Assembly (NCBI GenBank): GCA_018648445.1
Contig: JABGRG010000014.1
Location: 1-51,723 of the forward strand
Source of the DNA: Rhodospirillales bacterium
GTDB lineage: Bacteria > Pseudomonadota > Alphaproteobacteria > Rhodospirillales_A > JACZKS01
Length of the DNA: 51,723 nucleotides
Direction: 5' to 3'
Under the pieces are notes generated by a model, which was not told the DNA's origin, ran no database searches, and saw nothing but the letters and a program-made list of their open reading frames with translations. Positions 18,245 to 26,919 of this stretch are shown here, one piece after another (the stretch's first letter is position 1; each line of letters starts with the position of its first letter). The position numbers and the translations under genes are program-made.

Positions 18245-19945
18245 TTAATCGTCTCTTTTCATGCCGAGCGCGCGTTGACGCCGATCGACATAAACATGTG
18301 AAATAAATGTACATAGCCCGACGACAAGCACCGCAAAGATGCCCAGCGCGGCCCCCGGGCCTCGTCCCGCAGCGCTTTGCATATAAACGTAGATGCCATA
18401 GGCCAGCGGCCCGTCTGCGTTTTTCGACACCAGCATCAGGGTCATGCCAAGTTCCACCGCGGCCGTCGCGAAACTGGTGACGAAGCCAGCCAGAATGCCG
18501 CCCGCCATCAGCGGAATGACAATCCGATAAACGGTCTTGAGCTTGTTGGCGCCCAGGTTCTCGGCGGATTCTTCCAGCGACACGCTGACCTGTTGCAGTG
18601 CCGCCGTGCACGCCCGTAACGCATAGGGCAGACGCCGGATGGCGAGCGCAATGACGATGGCCACCCACCAGGTGGCGAAAGACTGTCCGTCCATCCCCGG
18701 AACCTCGACGTCGAAGAAGGTCCGCAAATAGCCGATGCCGATGACCAGACCGGGAATGGCCACCGCCGACATGGCGATATAATCAAGCCATTGGCGGCCC
18801 GCCAGTTTGGTGCGCAGGACGATGTAGGCGATCGCCGTACCCAGGATGACGTCAATGCCGCCGGCCAGCGCCGAATAGAGAACGGTGTTGGTCATGTACT
18901 CGGGCGTTTCCGAGAAAATGGCCCGGAAATGATCGAAGGTGAAGGCGTCCGGCAAGACGCTGTAAGACCAGATGGTGCCCAGCGACAGCATGGAAAGGCC
19001 GATATGGGGCGCCAGCACCAGGATCATGATGATCAGCACGATGATCCAGGCGAAAAACATCTCGATGGGGCGCATGCGCCGTTTGGCCAGGCCGCCGCCG
19101 CCTTTTTGCACGGTCGCGTAATCCTTGCCCTTAAGGGCGAGGAAAGCCAGCCACATGGAGGCCATGGCGATGACCACCAGGATCACTGAAATGACATAGC
19201 CCATGGGGTCGTTGATGCCGATGGAGGCAATTCGCAAGTACGCCTGCGGCGCCAGCATGTTGTTGACGTTCAGCAGAAGCGGCGTGCCCAGGTCGTCGAA
19301 AACCTTGAGGAAAACCAGTGACGCGCCCGCCACATACCCCGGCATGGCCAGGGGCAACACGATGCGGCGGTATAGCCGCATGCCTGAACACCCGAGGTTC
19401 TGCGCCGATTCTTCCATGGCGCGGTCGATGTTCTGCAAGGCTGCCGAAAGATTAATCAGGATAAACGGGAAATAGTGCACGCTTTCAACAAGGATGACGC
19501 CGTTGAGGCCTTCCATGAACGGAATGTTGATGCCGAAGAATTCCTCAAGCAGCAAATTGATGCTGCCGTTGCGCCCGAAGACCATCATCATCGCCACGGC
19601 GCCGACGAAAGGCGGCATGATCAATGGAATGATGCCCAGCCCCTGAATGATAACGCCGCCGCGAAATTCGAAACGCGAGGTGAAATAGGCCAGCGGCATG
19701 GCGAAGGCGGAGGCCAGCAGGACCGACATGCCGCCCACATAAATGGAGTTCCAGAACGATTCGCGGAAAAGCGCGGTGCTGAAAAAATCCTTGAAATTCA
19801 GCAGCGTGAAACCGCCGGTCGTGGCGTCCATGAACGCAACGAACACGACCTGCACCACGGGAACGACCAGAAAGGCCAGCAGGAACAGCGATATCAGAAC
19901 CATCGCCGCCATCTGTCCCGGATGTTTTCTAATTTCGGAAATCAC
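18245..19945 (-). CDS. ABC transporter permease, fused double-domain (FbpB-like)
   Basis: 566 residues, about twice the size of a single permease domain. Two EAA loops that contact the ATPase are visible: EESAQNLGCSGMRLYRRI in the first half and EESAENLGANKLKTVYRI in the second. Each is set among roughly six hydrophobic helices, so one polypeptide makes the whole inner-membrane channel, as in FbpB/AfuB. It lies between the binding protein (70-nt gap containing a strong hairpin) and the ATPase (19-nt gap). Confidence 0.92.
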   Translation of the reverse strand: MISEIRKHPGQMAAMVLISLFLLAFLVVPVVQVVFVAFMDATTGGFTLLNFKDFFSTALFRESFWNSIYVGGMSVLLASAFAMPLAYFTSRFEFRGGVIIQGLGIIPLIMPPFVGAVAMMMVFGRNGSINLLLEEFFGINIPFMEGLNGVILVESVHYFPFILINLSAALQNIDRAMEESAQNLGCSGMRLYRRIVLPLAMPGYVAGASLVFLKVFDDLGTPLLLNVNNMLAPQAYLRIASIGINDPMGYVISVILVVIAMASMWLAFLALKGKDYATVQKGGGGLAKRRMRPIEMFFAWIIVLIIMILVLAPHIGLSMLSLGTIWSYSVLPDAFTFDHFRAIFSETPEYMTNTVLYSALAGGIDVILGTAIAYIVLRTKLAGRQWLDYIAMSAVAIPGLVIGIGYLRTFFDVEVPGMDGQSFATWWVAIVIALAIRRLPYALRACTAALQQVSVSLEESAENLGANKLKTVYRIVIPLMAGGILAGFVTSFATAAVELGMTLMLVSKNADGPLAYGIYVYMQSAAGRGPGAALGIFAVLVVGLCTFISHVYVDRRQRALGMKRDD

Positions 19946-19969
19946 CCGCGTTCTCCCCCTCAGAAGGTG

Positions 19970-20002
19970 ACCGGTTCGGCCCCTGCGCGGAGCCGAACCG
20001 GT
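19970..20002 (-). other. Intercistronic hairpin between binding protein and permease genes
   Basis: ACCGGTTCGGC (19970-19980) pairs perfectly with GCCGAACCGGT (19992-20002) around an 11-nt loop. No T run follows on the minus strand, so it is unlikely to be an intrinsic terminator. Its place after the binding-protein gene matches hairpins, as between malE and malF, that protect the upstream mRNA and raise binding protein over permease levels (inference). Confidence 0.6.
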
Positions 20003-20015
20003 TCTTAGGTGTTAC

Positions 20016-21386
20016 TTACTTAAGAAGGGCCAGCGCCTGTTCGGCTTTGGCTTGGGCGTCCTTGTAGTTTTTCAGGCAGAAGGAATCCCATTTTTCTTCG
20101 ACTTCCGCCTGACGCGGCGGAACCTTGGCGGACGCTTTCTTGCGCTTCTTGAAAACGTCGGAGGTAAACACGCCCGGATAGCTGGCGTCGACGGCTTCGG
20201 CTTCGGTCATCGGCACGGCGGCGACCAGAGCGCGAGCTTCCTTGATCAGGCCGGCGGCCTTGGCGTTGGACTTGCCGGAAAGCGCCATTTCGGCTTCCTG
20301 GATGGCCTTGGCGGCGGCAGCCAGATCGTCACGCCGATATGTGATCATCACGTCAAACAGGCTGTTGACGAGATTGTAACGCGCACCCGACTTGGCGACG
20401 TCGAATTTGACGGCGGCGCCGATGGACTTGTCCTTGAACGGATTGGGGAAGCCCGCAGGCGCTTTGGCGTAGGTCGCCGGATTGACCGGAAGACGCCGGA
20501 TCGCCGGATCTAGCAGAAGTTCCTGACCTTCAACCGAAAGCAGGAATTCAATAAACGCCGCTGCGGCGTCCGGGTGCGGAGCGCTTTTGACAATGGCGAT
20601 ATTGGCCGGAACCAGTGTGGTCACGGTCGGATAGACGAAATCAACCGGGAAGCCCGTCGCCTTGGACGAGAAACCGAAGAAATCGATGACGATACCAAGA
20701 CCGAAATCGCCGCTGTTCACGCCCTCGGGAACGCCGAAGCTGCGTTCGGTAACCATCTTGAAGTTACCGGCAATGTTTTTCCACGTCGCCCAGCCTTTTT
20801 CCCAGCCTTCACCCTGAAGAACGGTTTCCACCGTCAAATGGGTGGTGCCGGAACGCGACGGGGCCGACATGCCGACGTGATCGTGATAGACGGGCTTGGC
20901 CAGATCGGACCATTCGGCCGGAACCGGAAGCTTTTTCGCCTTCACATACCGCTCGTTCCACATGATGCCGTAACCGGACCCTGCAAAACCGACGTAATAA
21001 CCGGCCGGATCGTTGATCGGATAGGAACCGATGTTTTTGGGAATGCCCGTGGCCTTGGGCGAGTATTTGGCCAAAAGACCATCGTTTTTGAGAACTTCGA
21101 AGGCATCGGGTGCGGATGCCCACATCAGGTCTGACGTGTTGCCCGACGCGGTTTCCTGAATGTATTTCACGCCTGCCGAGGTCTTTTTCTGCAACACCTC
21201 AACCATGGTGCCGGGATGTTTTGCCTCGAACGCCTTTTTGAACGGGCCCGTCAAATCCTTCGGATAGGACGTAACCACAACCAGTTTATCTTCCATCGCG
21301 AACGCACCGACGGGTGCGGCGACAACGCTGGCTACCAACGCCGCGCCAAAAATGGCGACGCCGTAACCCAATGCGGATTTTTTCAT
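20016..21386 (-). CDS. ABC transporter periplasmic substrate-binding protein (AfuA/PgtC-like)
   Basis: I start it at the ATG at 21386, with GGGAGCA just upstream (456 residues). A signal peptide spans about residues 1-30. The mature protein is a type 2 binding protein: VVTSYPKDLTGPFKKAFE, WASAPDAFEVLK, SYPINDPAGYYVGFAGSGYG, APSRSGTTHLTVET and VDFVYPTVTTLVPANIA. It is followed by an unusual Lys/Ala-rich C-terminal extension of about 90 residues. It feeds the permease and ATPase downstream. Expression is probably from the sigma-54 promoter at 21458-21473. It is a close paralogue of the protein at 25380-26792. Confidence 0.9.
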   Translation of the reverse strand: MKKSALGYGVAIFGAALVASVVAAPVGAFAMEDKLVVVTSYPKDLTGPFKKAFEAKHPGTMVEVLQKKTSAGVKYIQETASGNTSDLMWASAPDAFEVLKNDGLLAKYSPKATGIPKNIGSYPINDPAGYYVGFAGSGYGIMWNERYVKAKKLPVPAEWSDLAKPVYHDHVGMSAPSRSGTTHLTVETVLQGEGWEKGWATWKNIAGNFKMVTERSFGVPEGVNSGDFGLGIVIDFFGFSSKATGFPVDFVYPTVTTLVPANIAIVKSAPHPDAAAAFIEFLLSVEGQELLLDPAIRRLPVNPATYAKAPAGFPNPFKDKSIGAAVKFDVAKSGARYNLVNSLFDVMITYRRDDLAAAAKAIQEAEMALSGKSNAKAAGLIKEARALVAAVPMTEAEAVDASYPGVFTSDVFKKRKKASAKVPPRQAEVEEKWDSFCLKNYKDAQAKAEQALALLK

Positions 21387-21457
21387 GAGCTGCTCCCTAT
21401 GTTCATGCTGAATTCTCAAACGCACGTTTGTTCACCCCCGGGGGTGTCCATAATCTT

Positions 21458-21473
21458 CGCAATGGGTGTGCCA
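21458..21473 (-). promoter_or_regulatory. Sigma-54 (-24/-12) promoter for the ABC operon
   Basis: On the minus strand this reads TGGCACACCCATTGCG. It matches the sigma-54 consensus TGGCAC-N5-TTGC, with the invariant GG and GC dinucleotides separated by exactly 10 bases. Transcription would begin about 12 bases further on, leaving an untranslated leader of about 60 nt before the binding-protein ATG at 21386. A GAFTGA-type activator gene ends about 140 bp upstream, consistent with dedicated control. Confidence 0.85.
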
Positions 21474-21554
21474 GAGAAGAGTGTGCGCCATAAGGCGTTG
21501 TTTTTTCTATTGAAAGGCTTTCAGCAAGCCGATTTCCACCCCCATTTTCGTGCC

Positions 21555-21575
21555 GATTCCGACACACCGAAAAGA
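21555..21575. promoter_or_regulatory. Possible activator-binding dyad upstream of the sigma-54 promoter
   Basis: GTGCCG-ATTC-CGACAC is an imperfect dyad (5 of 6 positions), roughly 85-100 bp upstream of the -24 element, the distance usual for sigma-54 enhancer sites. A related half-site GTGCCG lies near 21608. It is assigned only by position and symmetry. Confidence 0.3.
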
Positions 21576-21613
21576 GCCGAATGGGTCAAAAAAGGGACAG
21601 ATGAATTGTGCCG

Positions 21614-22957
21614 TCAGGAAGGGATGAAATCACCCCGGTTTAGACCGTATTTCTGCATGCGCAGATAAAGTTTCTTTCTGGGAATGCCCAGTTCGATGGC
21701 CGTTTTTGAAACCTGAGCACCGTTGCGGCGCAGAGCCTCCTCGATGATCTGGCGTTCGAACGCTTCAACGCGCTCGGGCAGCGATTTGGCGGCGGACGAC
21801 GGGGTTTGATCGTTCCCGTCGGTGAGGCCGAGAACGTAGCGTTCGGCGAAATTTCCAAGTTCACGGACGTTGCCCGGCCAGGTCCGTGCCATCAATTCCG
21901 ACATCCGTTCCGCCCGCGTTTCCGGTAACGCGCGCCCGAACTTGATGCATGCGCGTTGCAAAAAATGCTGGAAAAGAAGAGGAATATCGGCGCTTCGGTC
22001 GCGCAACGGCGGAATGACGATATTCGCCACATTGAGCCGATAATAAAGATCCTCGCGAAATTCTCCCTTTCGGGATGCTTCGTCCAAATCCACTTTTGTC
22101 GCAGCGACGACGCGAACATCCACGGGAATGGTCTTGTTTCCCCCCAAACGTTCGACGGAACGTTCCTGAAGGACCCGCAGCAGTTTTACCTGGAGACCAA
22201 AAGGCATGGATTCGATTTCGTCGAGGAACAGGGTTCCACCGCCCGCGAATTCAATTTTACCGATGCGCCGTTTTGCGGCCCCCGTAAAAGCACCCGCCTC
22301 GTGGCCGAATAACTCGCTCTCGATAATGCTTTCCGGGAGCGCGCCGCAGTTCAGGGCGACGAATGCGCCGTCTTTCCGGCTGCTGAATTCGTGCAGGCAC
22401 CGGGCGACCAGTTCCTTACCGGTTCCCGTTTCACCCGAAATCAGGACATCGACCCCGGTGTCGGCGATGTTGGCGATGGTGCTGCGCACATTTTCGATGC
22501 CGTCCGAGCAACCGACGATGCGGCCGTCCATCCCGGAAAACGATTCCAGTTCGCGGCGCAGGGCACGGTTTTCAAGAACCAGACGCCGGGTCGCCAACGC
22601 GCGGCCGACCGCGTCCACCAGATATTCCGGCGGGGCCGGTTTTTCGATGAAGTCATAGGCCCCGTCGCGCACGGCCTGAAGCGCCATGGGCACATCGCCG
22701 TGTCCGGTCACGAGAATGACGGGAAGTTCGGAATCAACCTCTTTTACCCGGCGCAGAAGCTCCATTCCGTCCATGCTAGGCATCTTGACGTCGGTTACGA
22801 TCACACCGGGCCAGTCGGGAGACACATGATCCATCGCCGGTTCCGCAGCGTCAAAGGGAAAGACCGTTATCCCTTCAAGTTCCAGCGTCTGCCGGCTTGA
22901 GAAGAGGACATCCTCTTCATCATCGATCAGAATGACCGTTGCCTGCCCCTCGTTCAT
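21614..22957 (-). CDS. Sigma-54-dependent response regulator (DctD/PgtA-like)
   Basis: 447 residues: receiver (Asp56 in VIVTDVKMPSMDG, Lys in IEKPAPP), AAA+ domain with Walker A GETGTGKE at 175-182, the sigma-54 loop GAFTGA at 222-227 and the LFLDEIESMP Walker B, then a Fis helix-turn-helix (about 405-445, VSKTAIELGIPRKKLYLRM). It should activate the sigma-54 promoter just downstream that drives the ABC operon. Its ATG overlaps the kinase stop by four bases, marking the kinase as its partner. Confidence 0.92.
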   Translation of the reverse strand: MNEGQATVILIDDEEDVLFSSRQTLELEGITVFPFDAAEPAMDHVSPDWPGVIVTDVKMPSMDGMELLRRVKEVDSELPVILVTGHGDVPMALQAVRDGAYDFIEKPAPPEYLVDAVGRALATRRLVLENRALRRELESFSGMDGRIVGCSDGIENVRSTIANIADTGVDVLISGETGTGKELVARCLHEFSSRKDGAFVALNCGALPESIIESELFGHEAGAFTGAAKRRIGKIEFAGGGTLFLDEIESMPFGLQVKLLRVLQERSVERLGGNKTIPVDVRVVAATKVDLDEASRKGEFREDLYYRLNVANIVIPPLRDRSADIPLLFQHFLQRACIKFGRALPETRAERMSELMARTWPGNVRELGNFAERYVLGLTDGNDQTPSSAAKSLPERVEAFERQIIEEALRRNGAQVSKTAIELGIPRKKLYLRMQKYGLNRGDFIPS

Positions 22958-25383
22958 TCCGTGTGCCTTCCTTCATCGGCGGCCGGAAGCACGACCGCAA
23001 TGGCCGTTCCGTCACCGGATGTGTTTCTTATCTGGATTATCCCACCGAAGTCTCTAATGATCTTGTTGGATATCGATAAGCCGAGGCCAAGACCGCTTCC
23101 GGCTTCCTTGGTCGTGAAAAACGGATCGAATATTTTTCCGATGTTTTCCTCGGGAATTCCACACCCCGTGTCCCTGATTACCACAACCGCGTTGCCATCA
23201 TCCTTTTTCGCAACGATCCATAGCTTCCTTTTCGTTGCGTCCGCCATGGCATCCAGGGCATTGGCGACAAGGTTGATGAACACCTGTTCCAGCCGGATAT
23301 CCTCACCCTTGGCCAAAACGTCGTCAGCCGAAAACTCCAGCTCGACGGCAATCGACTCCTTGCCGATCCGTGTCCTGAAGAACGAAAGCGCGTTCGTTAC
23401 GGCTGATTCGAGATTAACCGCCGCAACCAGCTTCGACGGCCGTCTGGCGATTGACTTCAAATGCGAAGTGATGTCGGCCATGCGCTCGGTCATGGCTTCA
23501 ATACGTTCGAGGTTTTCCCGCGTTTCCGACTCGCGGCCCCGATCCAGTAGAATGGACCCGTTGTGGGCATAGGATCGGATGGCGGCCAGCGGTTGATTAA
23601 GTTCATGGGCAATGCCTGCCGAGATTTGCCCCAGCGCCGCCAATTTGCTGGCCTGCACCAGTTCGTCCTGGGCTTCACGCAATTCGGACGCCGTCCTCTC
23701 GCGTTCCGTCACTTCCTTTCTGAGCTTTCGGTTTGCCGACCGCAAATCCTTCGTTTTTTCCAGGACCCGCTGTTCAAGCAGTTCCTGCGCGTGTTTTCGT
23801 TCCGTCACGTCATGCAGGGTCACCATGAAGCGCTTGCGGCGGCGCTGCCGGAATTCCCGCACCGCCATATCCATGGGAAAGGTGGAGCCGTCCGCGCGCA
23901 GACCTTTCGTTTCCATATAGGCCGGCGCCGCGCCAGCTGAATGCTTGCCGGACCCTTGAAGCGTCTTCTCAACGAAATCCCTGTTTTCATGCGCGATCAG
24001 GGTGGTCAGGTTGTTTCCGATTACTTTTTCCGCGGTATCGCCAAAAAGTTCTTCGGCGGAAGGATTGAAAAATTCGATGACCCCGCTTCGGCTGACCCCG
24101 ACCACGCCTGCCATAGTGTTGTCGATGATGGCTTCGGCGTTGGCTTCTTCAACTTCGATGGCCGTATCCCTGAAAACGAGAAGCGCCTGGGCCATTTCAG
24201 ATATTTCGTCACGTCCTTCAACCGGCACTTCGGTCTTCAAATCGCCATCGGCAATGGCCCGCATGCTTCTTCCCAGCGCAGTAATACGCGCGACGATGTT
24301 GCGGCCGACATAAATCCAGCCGACGGCCACCGCAATCAACAAACTGACCATGGCAATTGCCGCCAGGAAGTATCGACCGCTCTGAATAGACCTGTTCGAT
24401 GAAGCAGCTGCGGCAATCGTCGCCGATTCCAGCGCCGACACGCGTGCGCCGATCACGGTTTTCAGGTGATCGACCAACTGATTATTAGCCGCCAGCAACC
24501 GCCGCCCTTCCTGCACGACGCTCAATTCGCGCTTGCGGACATCCAGCAGGCTGCTGCTTCCGACAGCCAGAGTGAGAATTTCGGCTACCACCTGACGCAA
24601 TGACACGCTGCTGGCCAAACCTTGCAATACGCCGAGATCTTCGCTCAGTCCTTCGGCGATATCGCCGATGAGGTGCCCCGAGAACTCGACCTCGTCCTCG
24701 TTTTCCGCACTAGCGACGCGGATAAGCAAACCAACAGCCAGGTTTCCCGCAGCATTGATTTTCAAGAGCGCTTCACGTTTCAGCATTTCGGCGCGAAGAG
24801 TTTTCGTCTCGGCAAGGCCGATTTCCTCGCCAACCGGTTGCTCGACGTCTTCCATGGCCGATTGGATGTTGAAACGCGCCTCTTCGATCATGGGCTCGAC
24901 TTCGTCAAGGAAATCCGCGTGAAGCCAGCGAAGGCGTTCCGTCAACTCGGCGTTTCGGTTTCCCAGGTCAAACCTGTTGTCGACATTGGCGTTCAACGCG
25001 CCAAGGTTATCGGAAATCCCTTCGATCAAACGCTGAAGGGATGCGCGCGACGGCTCATCGATTAACTGTCCTCCCATATCTTCCAAAAGGTCCGACATAT
25101 CGATCAGAAGAATTTCCAGGTCGGCCCAGATCGCCTGTTGTTCCTGTTCGTTGGCGGCCGACATCAGGGCTGGTGCCGTGGCGATAATCGCGCCTCCTTT
25201 TTCCGCCACCTGCGCTGCCACCGTCATTGCCGGGACATGGGTGTTGGCGATGCGGCCCAGACTTTCGCTGAGATTGGCAAACGACAACCAGGCGGCCACG
25301 CTGGCGGCCACCGTCATGGCCGCAACGGCGCCAAAGGCGCCAAAAAGGCGGGTTCTAATCCCGAAGGATGTCCGAAGGGTCAA
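22954..25383 (-). CDS. Sensor histidine kinase (PgtB/TorS-like)
   Basis: 809 residues. TM1 (about 9-33) and TM2 (about 340-362) flank a large, mostly helical periplasmic sensor region. HAMP (about 360-410) and PAS (about 415-535, AIIDNTMAGVVGVSRSGVIE) follow, then a helical linker and a DctB-type dimerisation domain IAHELNQPLAAIRSYA with His593. The ATPase domain has NLVANALDAM, DTGCGIP and GSGLGLGLSI. Four-base overlaps join it to the binding-protein gene upstream and the regulator downstream, so the three are probably made together. The long periplasmic domain plausibly docks the coupled binding protein, as proposed for the Pgt system. Confidence 0.9.
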   Translation of the reverse strand: MTLRTSFGIRTRLFGAFGAVAAMTVAASVAAWLSFANLSESLGRIANTHVPAMTVAAQVAEKGGAIIATAPALMSAANEQEQQAIWADLEILLIDMSDLLEDMGGQLIDEPSRASLQRLIEGISDNLGALNANVDNRFDLGNRNAELTERLRWLHADFLDEVEPMIEEARFNIQSAMEDVEQPVGEEIGLAETKTLRAEMLKREALLKINAAGNLAVGLLIRVASAENEDEVEFSGHLIGDIAEGLSEDLGVLQGLASSVSLRQVVAEILTLAVGSSSLLDVRKRELSVVQEGRRLLAANNQLVDHLKTVIGARVSALESATIAAAASSNRSIQSGRYFLAAIAMVSLLIAVAVGWIYVGRNIVARITALGRSMRAIADGDLKTEVPVEGRDEISEMAQALLVFRDTAIEVEEANAEAIIDNTMAGVVGVSRSGVIEFFNPSAEELFGDTAEKVIGNNLTTLIAHENRDFVEKTLQGSGKHSAGAAPAYMETKGLRADGSTFPMDMAVREFRQRRRKRFMVTLHDVTERKHAQELLEQRVLEKTKDLRSANRKLRKEVTERERTASELREAQDELVQASKLAALGQISAGIAHELNQPLAAIRSYAHNGSILLDRGRESETRENLERIEAMTERMADITSHLKSIARRPSKLVAAVNLESAVTNALSFFRTRIGKESIAVELEFSADDVLAKGEDIRLEQVFINLVANALDAMADATKRKLWIVAKKDDGNAVVVIRDTGCGIPEENIGKIFDPFFTTKEAGSGLGLGLSISNKIIRDFGGIIQIRNTSGDGTAIAVVLPAADEGRHTE

Positions 25384-26792
25384 CGGACCGTCCCCGTGCT
25401 GTCTGCATCGCTGGTTGTTTCCAGCGCCTTGGCCTGCGCCTCGGCAATGCGCAAAGCCTCAAGAAGATTTCGCGTTACCGTTTCATCCCATGTTTTTTCA
25501 AGATTGAGTTGCTGGTCGGGGACCGACCGGCCCCGTTGTTTGCGAATAAAGATCGAAGTGAATTCCGGATCCATTGACAGAGGTGCGGATATGGGAACTT
25601 CGCTTGCCAGTCGCCGGGCCTTGGCGATGGAAGTTGCCGCGTCCGCGTTGGAGGAATTGCGTAGAAGCGCCTCGGCCCGGTGGATGGCCGCCCATACCCG
25701 ATTGAGTTTTCGCACCCGGAAGGTGATCAGCGTATCGAACATTGCGTTGACCAGATGATAGCGAAGACGCGAACGCCGGCTGTCGAAACTGACGTCGCCG
25801 ACGAGGGCGCTTGCGCCAAACGGGTTCGGATACCCAAGCGGTGCTTTTTCATAGGCTCCGCGCACCACCGGCAAGCGATGAATTTCAGGCTCGAACAGAA
25901 TTCTCTGACCCTTCCCGGACAACAGGAATTTGATAAAGGTCTCGGCCAGTTCACGGTTTTGGGCGTTTTTGAGGACAGCCACATTGGCGGGCACGAAAGG
26001 CGTCGTTGCCGAATAGGCGAAGTCGACCGGCAGGCCCGATGCCTTGGATGACAACCCCAGGAAATCAATGACCAGTCCAATCCCAAAACGCCCGCTGTTG
26101 ACCCCATCGACAACGCTGAAGCTGCGTGCCGTGACGGTGGCCAGGTTGCCCCCGATTTCCATCAAAAGAGCCCAGCCTTCTTTCCAGCCGTGGTTTTGAA
26201 GAATGCCTTCCACCATCAAATGTGTCGTTCCCGAGCGCGACGGTGCGGTGATTCCCAGGTGCCGATGGTAGGCGGGGGCCGTCAGATCACCCCATTCATG
26301 CGGCGGGCGAAGAGAATGGCGCGCCATATAACGGGTGTTCCACATCATTCCGTAACCGGAAATCGCGAAACCCGTATAGAAGCCCTCGGGATCGTTGATC
26401 GGATAATTGCCGATCACATCGGCGACGCCCGGAGCATCGAAGACGAACTTTTCCAGATCGCCCGATTCCTTCAGCACCTCGAAGGCATCGGGTGCCGACG
26501 CCCAGAATACGTCCGGGCGATTGGCGATTTGGTCCTGAACATAGGAGATCGCCGCGGAGGTTTTTTTGTTCAGGACTTTTACGCGAACGCCGGGATGCGC
26601 TTCTTCGAACGCCACCGTAAAACGTTTGAATAGCGTTTCCGGAAAGGACGTGATGATGAAAAGTCGTTTTTCGGAATCCGCGCCAAGGGCAGGAAAGCCC
26701 ACAAAAACGGTGACGGCACAAATGACTGCCACCGGAAGCGCGGTCAAAACGCGTCGAAGTCTTTTCGTACGAAAAATAGGCACGGCCTTCAT
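25380..26792 (-). CDS. Periplasmic substrate-binding protein, sensory (PgtC-like)
   Basis: I start it at the ATG at 26792, preceded by AGGGGG (470 residues). After a basic N-terminus and signal peptide it closely parallels the transporter binding protein: IITSFPETLFKRF, WASAPDAFEVLK, NYPINDPEGFYTGFAISGYG, APSRSGTTHLMVEG and VDFAYSATTPFVPANVA. Its C-terminus is also extended. Four-base coupling to a histidine kinase suggests it presents ligand to the kinase rather than to the permease, as PgtC does in the phosphoglycerate system. Either copy could also serve both partners. Confidence 0.87.
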   Translation of the reverse strand: MKAVPIFRTKRLRRVLTALPVAVICAVTVFVGFPALGADSEKRLFIITSFPETLFKRFTVAFEEAHPGVRVKVLNKKTSAAISYVQDQIANRPDVFWASAPDAFEVLKESGDLEKFVFDAPGVADVIGNYPINDPEGFYTGFAISGYGMMWNTRYMARHSLRPPHEWGDLTAPAYHRHLGITAPSRSGTTHLMVEGILQNHGWKEGWALLMEIGGNLATVTARSFSVVDGVNSGRFGIGLVIDFLGLSSKASGLPVDFAYSATTPFVPANVAVLKNAQNRELAETFIKFLLSGKGQRILFEPEIHRLPVVRGAYEKAPLGYPNPFGASALVGDVSFDSRRSRLRYHLVNAMFDTLITFRVRKLNRVWAAIHRAEALLRNSSNADAATSIAKARRLASEVPISAPLSMDPEFTSIFIRKQRGRSVPDQQLNLEKTWDETVTRNLLEALRIAEAQAKALETTSDADSTGTVR

Positions 26793-26919
26793 CGGCCCCC
26801 TGTGTTCCAGCCCCGGCAATATACTAACCGCCCTTGCGAAACTGTAAATGCCTCTCGCTCGGACCGGCAATTTGCCGCTACATTGGGGGTTCGAATTTAG
26901 CCGGAGGAGAAGTTGTTCC

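Noticed and set aside
16969..18306. 445-residue plus-strand open frame opposite the ABC ATPase
   Set aside because: The minus strand encodes a clear ATPase with all motifs; the plus-strand product is His/Arg-rich and featureless.
26793..26919. Sigma-54 promoter for the binding-protein/kinase/regulator trio
   Set aside because: No TGGCAC-N5-TTGC match was found on either strand of this region.
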